The position numbers and the translations under genes are program-made. The notes beneath the pieces were generated by a model. That model was not told the DNA's origin. It searched no databases and saw only the letters and a program-made list of their open reading frames with translations. 64,000 bases of DNA from Apoda limacodes (lineage: Eukaryota; Arthropoda; Insecta; Lepidoptera; Limacodidae): positions 6,808,373 to 6,872,372 of the forward strand of contig OX291548.1 of NCBI GenBank assembly GCA_946406115.1, written 5' to 3'. Shown here piece after piece: positions 10,969 to 18,060 of the stretch (position 1 is its first letter; each line of letters starts with the position of its first letter).

Positions 10969-11297
10969 TGCATTCAAGAGTGACTACACATCAAGAACTT
11001 TTAAAATCGTTACATGTATTGAAACCAAGACATAGAAAAGCTTTACTTAAATCTTGTAGTAAAGAAGAAATAAATTTTATTTGTGAGTGTATTTACAACG
11101 TATTACAGGGTAAAATACCCGTCAAGGAAAATGATAAAAACAAATTAAAAAAATATAAAAATATATTGAGAAAGTTGGTTTGTAAAGGAAGAAATCTACT
11201 AAGAAAAAACGTAATTATTCAAAGGGGTGGTGCCTTTTTACCTATTATTTTAGGATCTGTTCTAAGTGCCTTGGTGAGTTCAATTTTAAAACCTTAG
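10968..11297 (+). CDS. Small basic Maverick protein with hydrophobic C-terminus
   Basis: 109 residues. It begins with a helical Leu/Lys-rich segment (KSLHVLKPRHRKALLKS), has a Cys pair in FICECIYNVL, a strongly basic middle (residues about 55-88), then a GG and a hydrophobic tail FLPIILGSVLSALVSSIL that could insert into a membrane. Proteins of this layout recur next to the ATPase in Polintons and adintoviruses. A membrane-active or core virion role has been suggested for such small proteins, but function is not evident from sequence. The start codon overlaps the ATPase stop (TAATG). Confidence 0.75.
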   Translation: MHSRVTTHQELLKSLHVLKPRHRKALLKSCSKEEINFICECIYNVLQGKIPVKENDKNKLKKYKNILRKLVCKGRNLLRKNVIIQRGGAFLPIILGSVLSALVSSILKP

Positions 11298-11323
11298 CAG
11301 GAAAATAAAAGCAGAAATGGAAC

Positions 11324-12103
11324 ATGCTAAAAAAAATGATTCTAATTGAACCTAATTTGATAGAAAAAATTAAAAAGGAAAATGAAACACAAAGCGCTTT
11401 AAATACTTTATCCCGTTTAGATGGTGAAATGAAAGATATTTTAAATAGTAATGTAGAAGATAGAGAAAAATGGATTTTGTATTTACAAACACTACAAAGG
11501 TATTTACATTTTACTGAAGTAGAACGACGACCATATCAAATACCAATTATAACCAAAACAGAAAGTTCGCCTAATTATAAAGATACTGATGTCATTAAGG
11601 AAACAGTCCTTGACACTGAGCAGGTATCAAACATAAAATCAAAAACCATAAATGATACTGACTTAACCCCATTTTATTCAAAGCAACAACTCTTGAAATT
11701 GATTCCTAAGACGTATATAAAACGAGGTGAATTACTAATAGAATCAATTTTTTCAAATAAAAATAAGGTAGATTGGGATACCAATGGAACTGTTAGTATC
11801 AATAATATGAAAATACCAGGGAGTAACATTATAGACCTGGTGAATGATACACTAAGACCACTTAAACACAGTGATCCAATTGGGTGGCAAGAGTTTGCAT
11901 CAGCATTAAAAGAAATTAAAATACCATTAACTTATATTGGAAATCCAAAAAGACTAGAATATATTAATAAACTTTACTTAGGTGATATAAAAGAAGAAAT
12001 TCCACTTAACAAATTGCAATCAGATAATAGTTTTACTCCTACTAAGACTCATTTTAACAAAATCAAGAAAAAAATAGACTGGGAAAAATGGACCCCCTAT
12101 TAG
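11324..12103 (+). CDS. Conserved-type Polinton protein of unknown function
   Basis: 259 residues, charged, with a probable coiled coil near the N-terminus (residues about 10-60) and a basic C-terminus ending KKKIDWEKWTPY. The middle region (SNIIDLVNDTLRPLK, GWQEFASALKEIK) resembles a protein I associate with the same place in other Polintons, between the small hydrophobic protein and the integrase. I cannot assign a function. An earlier ATG at 11317 lies in another frame and reaches this frame's content only across a run of eight A residues, so the true N-terminus is in doubt. The last 16 bases overlap the integrase start at 12088. Confidence 0.7.
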   Translation: MLKKMILIEPNLIEKIKKENETQSALNTLSRLDGEMKDILNSNVEDREKWILYLQTLQRYLHFTEVERRPYQIPIITKTESSPNYKDTDVIKETVLDTEQVSNIKSKTINDTDLTPFYSKQQLLKLIPKTYIKRGELLIESIFSNKNKVDWDTNGTVSINNMKIPGSNIIDLVNDTLRPLKHSDPIGWQEFASALKEIKIPLTYIGNPKRLEYINKLYLGDIKEEIPLNKLQSDNSFTPTKTHFNKIKKKIDWEKWTPY

Positions 12104-12252
12104 AAATAAATCAGATTTACTATGATGTTTCTCATCCTGCTGGATATGGAGGTGTTAACAAACTCATCAACTCGTTAAAGGGAAAAATGCTGTCATTTTT
12201 CAAAACAAGTGAAAAATTGGTTGCAAGAACAAGAAACTTACACATTACATAA
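12088..12252 (+). pseudogene. int: Integrase N-terminal segment, shifted out of frame
   Basis: From ATG 12088, 54 codons are open in a frame different from the integrase body. The first 30 or so (NQIYYDVSHPAGYGGVNKL) have the character of the N-terminal region of Polinton integrases. The coding signal jumps to the next frame around 12180-12205, within A- and T-rich runs, so a one- or two-base indel separates this part from the catalytic domain. Confidence 0.65.
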
Positions 12253-13114
12253 ACCTGTAAGAAATAGATTTCCTAGAAATAAGTACATTTTATCTAATTA
12301 TAATGACTTGTGGCAGGTGGATTTAAGTGATATGCGCACTTATTCTGAATATAATGATGGTTTTAAATATATTCTGTGTGTTATTGATGTATTTAGTAAA
12401 TATGCGTTTGCTAGATATTTAAAAAAAAAGAACTCTATAACTATAAAAGAATGCTTTGAAAGTATATTTAATGAGTCAAAATCCTTACCTAACCACATTC
12501 AGTCAGATAAGGGAACTGAATTTGTTTCTAAGGATGTGCAAAAATATTTTAAAAGTAAAGGTATAAACTATTACACCACTAACAATCCTGATATAAAAGC
12601 TAGTATCGTGGAACGCTTTCAAAGAACATTAAAGACAAAAATGTGGCGGTATTTCACACATCATAACACATATAGATATGTTGATATTTTAAAAGATTTG
12701 ATTTATTCTTATAATCATAGCTATCATTCAAGTATAAAAATGTGTCCCAAAGATGTTAACTCAGAAAATATTATGACTGTTTGGAATAATTTATATGATA
12801 GAGATAAAGGGCAAAAGGCTATTCTAAACAGGTTTAAAGAAGGTGATTATGTTAGGATAACAAAACATAAACACATATTTCAAAAAGGATACGAGAGCAA
12901 CTGGAGTGATGAAATATTTGGTATTACTTCAGTTATAAGAAGATCACCTTGGGTAGTTTATACGTTAAAAGATCTTCAAAATGAACCCATTACAGGTACA
13001 TTTTATGAAAAAGAATTACAAAAAGTAATATACAACCCCACTCTCCCACATAAAATAGATAAAATACTCCACACTCGTTATTTTGGAAATAGAAAGCAAG
13101 TACTAGTGAAGTGA
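12209..13114 (+). CDS. int: Retroviral-type (DDE) integrase, catalytic and C-terminal domains
   Basis: 301 codons are open. The rve-type catalytic triad is visible: Asp in WQVDLSDM (12320), Asp in HIQSDKGTEF (12505) and Glu in SIVERFQRTLK (12611), the last two about 35 residues apart as usual. The C-terminal region (FKEGDYVRITKH, then YESNWSDEIFGI) resembles the SH3-like DNA-binding tail with the typical FYEKELQKV ending. I see no chromodomain. The protein would insert the element into host DNA and normally makes 6-bp target duplications. Its frame begins with GTG rather than ATG because the N-terminal part is shifted, so a complete protein is not encoded as written. Confidence 0.9.
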   Translation: MKNWLQEQETYTLHKPVRNRFPRNKYILSNYNDLWQVDLSDMRTYSEYNDGFKYILCVIDVFSKYAFARYLKKKNSITIKECFESIFNESKSLPNHIQSDKGTEFVSKDVQKYFKSKGINYYTTNNPDIKASIVERFQRTLKTKMWRYFTHHNTYRYVDILKDLIYSYNHSYHSSIKMCPKDVNSENIMTVWNNLYDRDKGQKAILNRFKEGDYVRITKHKHIFQKGYESNWSDEIFGITSVIRRSPWVVYTLKDLQNEPITGTFYEKELQKVIYNPTLPHKIDKILHTRYFGNRKQVLVK

Positions 13115-13170
13115 AAAGGTTATCCAAACAAATTTAATACTTGGGTATCATTAAAAGATATAGAAAAAAT

Positions 13171-13932
13171 ATGATTAAGGAAGATTTTTATTTAACTTTG
13201 CTCAGTAATAGTTCAATGGAATATTTTCCGAGTAATACCACTACAAATTTTTCAACAAAACTTCCAAAACCTATAAAATTAGAAGGACAGTGGTCTGTTG
13301 GAGTTGTAGAATTTCAATACCCATGTAGTATGTTTACAGTTCAAGAGGGTGAAAATATAATGTATATTACTAAGAAAATGATAGTACCTTTGGATAAATC
13401 AATATCATCAGTCATTTATAAAAATCATATACCTGCAACCAATTATGATAATATTGATAACATTTTAAAAGCCTTAAACCTAAAAGAAAACTGTCGCTTT
13501 CATTATGATAAAGTTTCCCAGATGGTCTCTGTTCAAATTAACGATAAAAATATATCATCTTTAACGTTATCATCAAAGTTAAGTATTCAACTTGGCTTTG
13601 AACCAAAAACTAATTTAATAACAAAAAATGTTGGAAGATAACCACCCAATTTACATTTAGGATTACCTTCTCAATTATTTGTTTACTGTGATATAATTGA
13701 TCCGCAAATAGTTGGAGATGTTATGACACCATTGTTAAGAATAATACCTTTAGACCCCGAGAAATATATCTATGGTGCTTATAAGATGCATGTATTTTCA
13801 CCACCCCACTACTTACCAGTTATGCGAAGAGAATTTGATACAATTGAAATAGATATAAGAACAAACACTGGTAATAAAATACCATTTCAATTTGGGACCG
13901 CATATGTTAAACTACACTTTAAGCGATTATAA
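13171..13932 (+). CDS. Penton-like minor capsid protein, interrupted by one stop
   Basis: The likely start is ATG 13171 (FYLTLLSNSSMEYFP), a beginning I recognise for the single-jelly-roll minor capsid protein of Polintons. The frame stays the same to 13932 but is cut by TAA at 13639-13641. After it comes LHLGLPSQLFVYCDIID and, from 13723, a tail that looks like the end of the jelly roll (HFKRL). The family forms the vertex capsomers, alongside the hexon-like major capsid protein encoded two genes downstream. The real stop overlaps the next start as TAATG at 13930-13934. Confidence 0.8.
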
Positions 13933-14378
13933 TGCATAATAACAGTATTTGTCCCTATGAGCAATACTATTCACACCAAGCAGGATCAGGAATTGGTGTA
14001 ATTTATAAAGGTGTACCACATCAACGTGGTCATGGAATAGGAAGCTTTTTAGGAGGCCTGTTTCGATCAGTACTACCTTTATTATCAAGTGGGGCAAGAG
14101 TAATTGGTAAAGAGGCTCTTAATGCTGGAGTGGGATTATTAAGCGATATGATAAGCCAGAAACCAATGAATGAATCTGTGCAAACACGGTTAAAAGATGT
14201 AAGTAGTAATTTAAAACGAAGAGCAGATGATAAAATTGAAAGACTAATGAATGGATCAGGTTATATAACGAAACGTCAACGTCGGTTTCATTCCATTCCG
14301 TCAACAGCTTTGAAAGAGTTGAGAGCTAGAAAGTATAAAATTAATAGAAATACTAAAGATATATTTTCAAACAAATAA
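13932..14378 (+). CDS. pX/pVI-like minor virion protein
   Basis: 148 residues. After a short polar start comes a glycine-rich amphipathic stretch (GHGIGSFLGGLFRSVLPLL, about residues 34-52) and a segment ending GKEALNAG, followed by a basic C-terminal half with many Lys and Arg. This layout is that of the small core or membrane-lytic proteins (adenovirus pX/pVI-like) recurrent in Polintons and adintoviruses just upstream of the major capsid gene. It probably binds DNA or helps disrupt membranes; both are inference from the family. TAATG overlaps join it to the genes before and after. Confidence 0.75.
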   Translation: MHNNSICPYEQYYSHQAGSGIGVIYKGVPHQRGHGIGSFLGGLFRSVLPLLSSGARVIGKEALNAGVGLLSDMISQKPMNESVQTRLKDVSSNLKRRADDKIERLMNGSGYITKRQRRFHSIPSTALKELRARKYKINRNTKDIFSNK

Positions 14379-15688
14379 TGTCATTCTTGCATAATCATTC
14401 ATGTGAATGTATAAAATCGGAATTGGATTTATTTGCTTTACCAACAACTCAGACAAGTATTGAAAATGGACAATGGATACACTACAAACCTATATCATCC
14501 CTTACAGACGATGGACCAATTGAATTTCAAATTCCTGGTACGGGGGATGATTATATCGATTTGTCTCATACATTACTACATTTAAAAGTTAAAATTCGAA
14601 ACCAAGATGGCACCAACTTAGCTGCTGCTACAGTAGTAGCCCCAACTAATAACTGGTTACACTCACTGTTCAATCAACTCGATGTGTATTTAAATCAAAA
14701 ACTAGTATCTCCACCAAACAACACTTATGCTTATAGGGCATTTATAGAAACTTTATTAAACTATGGTCCAGCAGCTAAACAATCTCATCTGACTTGTGGA
14801 CTATGGTATGAAGACACAGCTGGAAAAATGAATTCACTAGATGATTCTAATGATGGATTTAAAAAAAGGAATCAATTTGTACGTGAGAGTAAAGAGGTAG
14901 AAATGGTAGGACATTTGCATGGGGATTTGTTTAATCAAGAAAAGTTTCTGATAAATGGTGTTGAAATTAGTCTTAAACTAGTACGATCAAGAAAAAGTTT
15001 TAATCTTATGGCTGGTGCAGATGCTAAACTGAAAGTTACTTTTACTGACGCTACACTTATAGTTCGTAGAGCAAAAATTAGTCCAAGTGTATTATTAGCA
15101 CATCAAAAAGTTTTAAGTGCAACGACCGCTAAGTATCCTATAACCAGAGCTGAAGTCAAAGTGCTCACAATACCTTCAGGAGTTCAGGGAAAAACGCTTG
15201 ATAACATATTTATTGGTCAAGTTCCAAAAAGGTGTATAATAGGTTTTGTAAACAATGCTGCTTTTAATGGAAGTTTTAACAGAAACCCTTTTAACTTTGA
15301 AAACTATGGAATAAATACATTTAGTTTGTATATAGATGGCCAACAAATACCATCAAAAGCTTTACAACCAATGTTTCACAACAATATATTTACCACAGCT
15401 TACCATACACTATTTTCCGGGTCAGGTATTCACTTTTTGAATGATGGTAATGCTATTTCTAGGGAACAATATGCAAATGGATATTGTTTGATGGCATTTG
15501 ATTTAACTCCAGACTTATCAGCTAGTTCTACGTCTCATTGGAATCTTATTAGACATGGAAGCGTAAGACTGGAAGTTCGTTTTGAAGCAGCACTCATACA
15601 AACAATAAACTGTATAGTGTATGCTGAATTTGATAATGTTATTGAAATAGATAAAAATCGTAATGTTTCAGTAGATTACAGTAGCTAA
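14378..15688 (+). CDS. Hexon-like major capsid protein (double jelly roll)
   Basis: An intact frame of 436 residues. The start region (TQTSIENGQWIHYKPISS) and the block GPIEFQIPGTGDDYIDLS are characteristic of the Polinton/adintovirus major capsid protein, followed by the NNWLHSLFNQLDVYLN block of the first jelly roll. The second half has NIFTTAYHTLF and the SASSTSHWNLIRHGSVRLEVRF block near the C-terminus. Trimers of this protein would build the icosahedral shell. It begins within the TAATG overlap with the preceding gene and is followed 74 bp later by the protease. No internal break is seen. Confidence 0.92.
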   Translation: MSFLHNHSCECIKSELDLFALPTTQTSIENGQWIHYKPISSLTDDGPIEFQIPGTGDDYIDLSHTLLHLKVKIRNQDGTNLAAATVVAPTNNWLHSLFNQLDVYLNQKLVSPPNNTYAYRAFIETLLNYGPAAKQSHLTCGLWYEDTAGKMNSLDDSNDGFKKRNQFVRESKEVEMVGHLHGDLFNQEKFLINGVEISLKLVRSRKSFNLMAGADAKLKVTFTDATLIVRRAKISPSVLLAHQKVLSATTAKYPITRAEVKVLTIPSGVQGKTLDNIFIGQVPKRCIIGFVNNAAFNGSFNRNPFNFENYGINTFSLYIDGQQIPSKALQPMFHNNIFTTAYHTLFSGSGIHFLNDGNAISREQYANGYCLMAFDLTPDLSASSTSHWNLIRHGSVRLEVRFEAALIQTINCIVYAEFDNVIEIDKNRNVSVDYSS

Positions 15689-15762
15689 AAATATAATAAA
15701 TAATTAGAACTCAATGAAAGGACTTATTATACTTTTGACATTCATAATATCAACATTTTGAA

Positions 15763-16215
15763 ATGAATACTTTAGATATTCAAAAATGTTTAAAGATAAT
15801 TTCTCCGAAAATTAAACTAAATGTATTTGCTGCAAATAGATTACCAGTACTCATGCACCTACCTGCTTTTCTCATTAGTAATTTAGATGTTGACAATCAA
15901 CCTGGATCGCATTGGGTGGGAATACATATTAATAAAAATGGATTAGGTGAATACTTTGATTCTTATGGTCGTAAACCTAGTAGACATCATTTATATTTCT
16001 TAAATAAGAATACTAAGATATGGAGTTACAATAATAAAAGAGTTCAAAATGACTTTACAACTGTTTGTGGGGAATATTGTCTTGTTTATTTGTATTTTAA
16101 GTTTCATGGTAAATCAATGATTGATTTTGTAAACCACTTTAGTAATAACACTCTATGTAATGATATTTTATTATATGATATGTTTAAAACAATTTTTGAT
16201 AATAAAACTTTTTAA
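15763..16215 (+). CDS. Adenain-like cysteine protease (virion maturation)
   Basis: An intact frame of 150 residues. The catalytic layout of the adenovirus protease / C5 family is visible: His in GSHWVGIHI (residue 50), an acidic residue in EYFDSYGRKP (Asp66), Gln in the VQNDF segment and Cys in TTVCGEYC (Cys102). The enzyme matures virion proteins during assembly. The length is somewhat short compared with about 200 residues in adenoviruses, but the catalytic core is complete. AATAAA at 16201-16206 lies just before the stop and may serve as polyadenylation signal for the whole + strand gene block. Confidence 0.9.
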   Translation: MNTLDIQKCLKIISPKIKLNVFAANRLPVLMHLPAFLISNLDVDNQPGSHWVGIHINKNGLGEYFDSYGRKPSRHHLYFLNKNTKIWSYNNKRVQNDFTTVCGEYCLVYLYFKFHGKSMIDFVNHFSNNTLCNDILLYDMFKTIFDNKTF

Positions 16216-16289
16216 AATAAAAAAATGTTTTTTTCTTATGTGTGTGTTTGTGTAATTAGTGGTTAAAAAACAAAAAAATATTTTTTATT
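16201..16289. terminator. Convergent polyadenylation signals
   Basis: AATAAA on the + strand at 16201-16206 can end the protease/late transcripts. TTTATT at 16284-16289 is AATAAA on the minus strand, just beyond the minus-strand inverted-repeat gene that ends at 16389. The two transcription units meet here. Confidence 0.4.
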
Positions 16290-16388
16290 TATATTCATAA
16301 TAAAACTCAAACATGATACTATTTGATTCAAAGTTGATTTCGAGTAATACTGAAGCTGGTTCTTATAAATTAATTTAGCTATTAGAGA

Positions 16389-17042
16389 TTACTTTTTAAA
16401 AAAGTATTTTTTACAGTTATTGGTTTCTGCTATTTGCTTCGTGATATCAAATATGATACCCTTCGTTTGCTCATATTTTTCATCTTTTGTATCCGTATAA
16501 TATTTGGTCCTCACTTCTGAGTGTTTCCAATGTTCATCTACTGGTACTTTTTTCAATTTTATGAGGTCATACACCTCAATTTTTATCAAATGTGTAGCAT
16601 GAGCCCCATCATCATTATTAGTAGACAAGTATGTGACACCAGGGATACCATCTTTTGAAGATCTCGCCACTGTAGAGCTGAGTTTCTTTTTCTTCTGATT
16701 GGTCCCCTCAAAGAATGAGTCGATACTATTTCGACGAGACCGTTTGAGCTTTGTTGTTTCTAAGGCCTTCTCAGTTGATTGCTCATCATCCGATGTAGCG
16801 TAGTAGTAATGCTTGAACGTGTTTTCTTCCATTACGTTAAATGTTGAATTCTGTAATAAAATAAGCCTTTGCTTTAAAAACATATTTGTATAATAATTTT
16901 AATAAAAAATTTACCTAAAGTGAAAACCTAAACAAAATTGGTTTAAGTAATAGACATTCAAACAAACACATAGTTTTGAGGGTCTGTAATATATAATAAA
17001 TATAGATAAAGAATTATAAAGCAAAAAAACACATACCTCCAT
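16389..17042 (-). CDS. Unrecognised small protein encoded in the right inverted repeat
   Basis: The translation is identical, residue for residue, to the gene in the left repeat. The open frame covers 16883-16389. The spliced model starts at ATG 17042-17040, has its intron at 17036-16851 (186 bp) and ends at 16389. It is transcribed toward the interior and converges on the protease gene, with a polyadenylation-like signal at 16289-16284. See the left copy for protein features; function unknown. Confidence 0.7.
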
Positions 17043-17105
17043 AGCTTTTTTTTGAAGGAAATAGAACCAGCCTCAGTATCACACTTGATGATAAATTGTA
17101 ACTCG

Positions 17106-17150
17106 AATGAATACTATCGACTAGTGTTTATGGATCCTATATATATACGA
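17106..17150 (-). promoter_or_regulatory. Candidate promoter of the right inverted-repeat gene
   Basis: Mirror image of the left promoter candidate: a TATATATATA run and then TCATTC (read on the minus strand) ahead of the ATG at 17042. Position is inferred from the left copy. Confidence 0.35.
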
Positions 17151-17342
17151 TTTATCTTACAAGTACAAATATAATTAAAAAGGTATTAGGAATGTCACCA
17201 CAAACATCATTATCGCACTCACGACATTGTAATTAAATAAGAATAACTAATAAACGGAAAAATACGATAGACCCATTATGATAATGATATAACTACTTAA
17301 CAAAACTACACAGAACCCACAGTGATGTCACGTGGTAGTTCT

Positions 17343-17896
17343 GGTCAAGCGTGAGTCGACGTATCCCAGACACAGGGGGTGGTTTTGAGAGTGGTCAAGC
17401 GCGAGTCGCCACACCCCAGACACAGGGGTGGTTTTGAGAGTGGTCAAGCGCGAGTCGCCACACCCCAGACACAGGGGTGGTTTTGAGAGTGGTCAAGCGT
17501 GAGTCGCCACACCCCAGACACAGGGGTGGTTTTGAGAGTGGTCAAGCGCGAGTCGCCACACCCCAGACACAGGGGTGGTTTTGAGAGTGGTCAAGCGCGA
17601 GTCGCCACACCCCAGACACAGGGGTGGTTTTGAGAGTGGTCAAGCGCGAGTCGCCACACCCCAGACACAGGGGTGGTTTTGAGAGTGGTCAAGCGCGAGT
17701 CGCCACACCCCAGACACAGGGGTGGTTTTGAGAGTGGTCAAGCGCGAGTCGCCACACCCCAGACACAGGGGTGGTTTTGAGAGTGGTCAAGCGTGAGTCG
17801 CCACACCCCAGACACAGGGGTGGTTTTGAGAGTGGTCAAGCGCGAGTCGCCACACCCCAGACACAGGGGTGGTTTTGAGAGTGGTCAAGCGCGAGT
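17343..17896. repeat. Array of eleven 49-bp hairpin units in the right inverted repeat
   Basis: Same unit as in the left repeat in reverse orientation (GGTTTTGAGAGTGGTC). Eleven copies are counted, including the diverged innermost one with GGGGGTGG. Two of the units carry GCGTGAGTCG instead of GCGCGAGTCG, not at matching places with the left array, so the arrays have changed independently. Confidence 0.93.
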
Positions 17897-18060
17897 CGTG
17901 CGGGGGGCAGAAAAGTTTTTAGGCGAGGGGTTGGGGTTGGAGGGTAGTGCGCCAGAACCAACGATGTATTGAGAGTGGTCAAGCGCGAGTCGTACAAAGC
18001 AGGAAAAAGTTTTTTTAGGCGAGGGGTTGAGGTTGGGGGGTAGTGCGCCAGAACCAACGA
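17877..18060. repeat. Two diverged 90-94-bp units at the right end only
   Basis: Each unit starts GAGAGTGGTCAAGCGCGAGTC and ends TAGTGCGCCAGAACCAACGA (17877-17970 and 17971-18060), with an AGGCGAGGGGTTG-type middle. They share only the first 20 or so bases with the 49-bp unit. The left end lacks them, so either the left end is truncated or the right array expanded into the flank. Confidence 0.8.

Larger units (their letters stand above)
16357..17896 (-). repeat. Right terminal inverted repeat of the Polinton
   Basis: Reverse complement of 4583-6014, with two more 49-bp units. It contains the second copy of the small gene, its intron and promoter. The inner limit is TGGTTCTTATAAAT at 16357-16370. 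Confidence 0.93.
4583..18060 (+). mobile_element. Polinton/Maverick (adintovirus-like) integrated element
   Basis: About 13.5 kb, bounded by nearly identical inverted repeats. It encodes the diagnostic set of this group: protein-primed family B DNA polymerase, retroviral-type integrase, A32-like packaging ATPase, adenovirus-type protease, hexon-like and penton-like capsid proteins, and small virion proteins, all on one strand. Elements of this kind are self-synthesising DNA transposons that many authors regard as integrated viruses because they encode virion proteins. Three genes (polymerase, integrase, minor capsid) are broken, so this copy is probably not autonomous as written. The usual 6-bp target duplication could not be identified, and the right end has about 180 bp of extra repeat that the left lacks. 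The exact outer boundaries are therefore uncertain. Confidence 0.93.

Noticed and set aside
17836..18057. A 73-codon minus-strand open frame at the right end of the Polinton
   Set aside because: It is a translation of the tandem units; the repeated HYPPT.TPRLK peptide mirrors the DNA repeat.
4583..18060. CRISPR array reading of the 49-bp repeats
   Set aside because: The units are head-to-tail with no unique spacers and lie in inverted ends of a eukaryotic mobile element.
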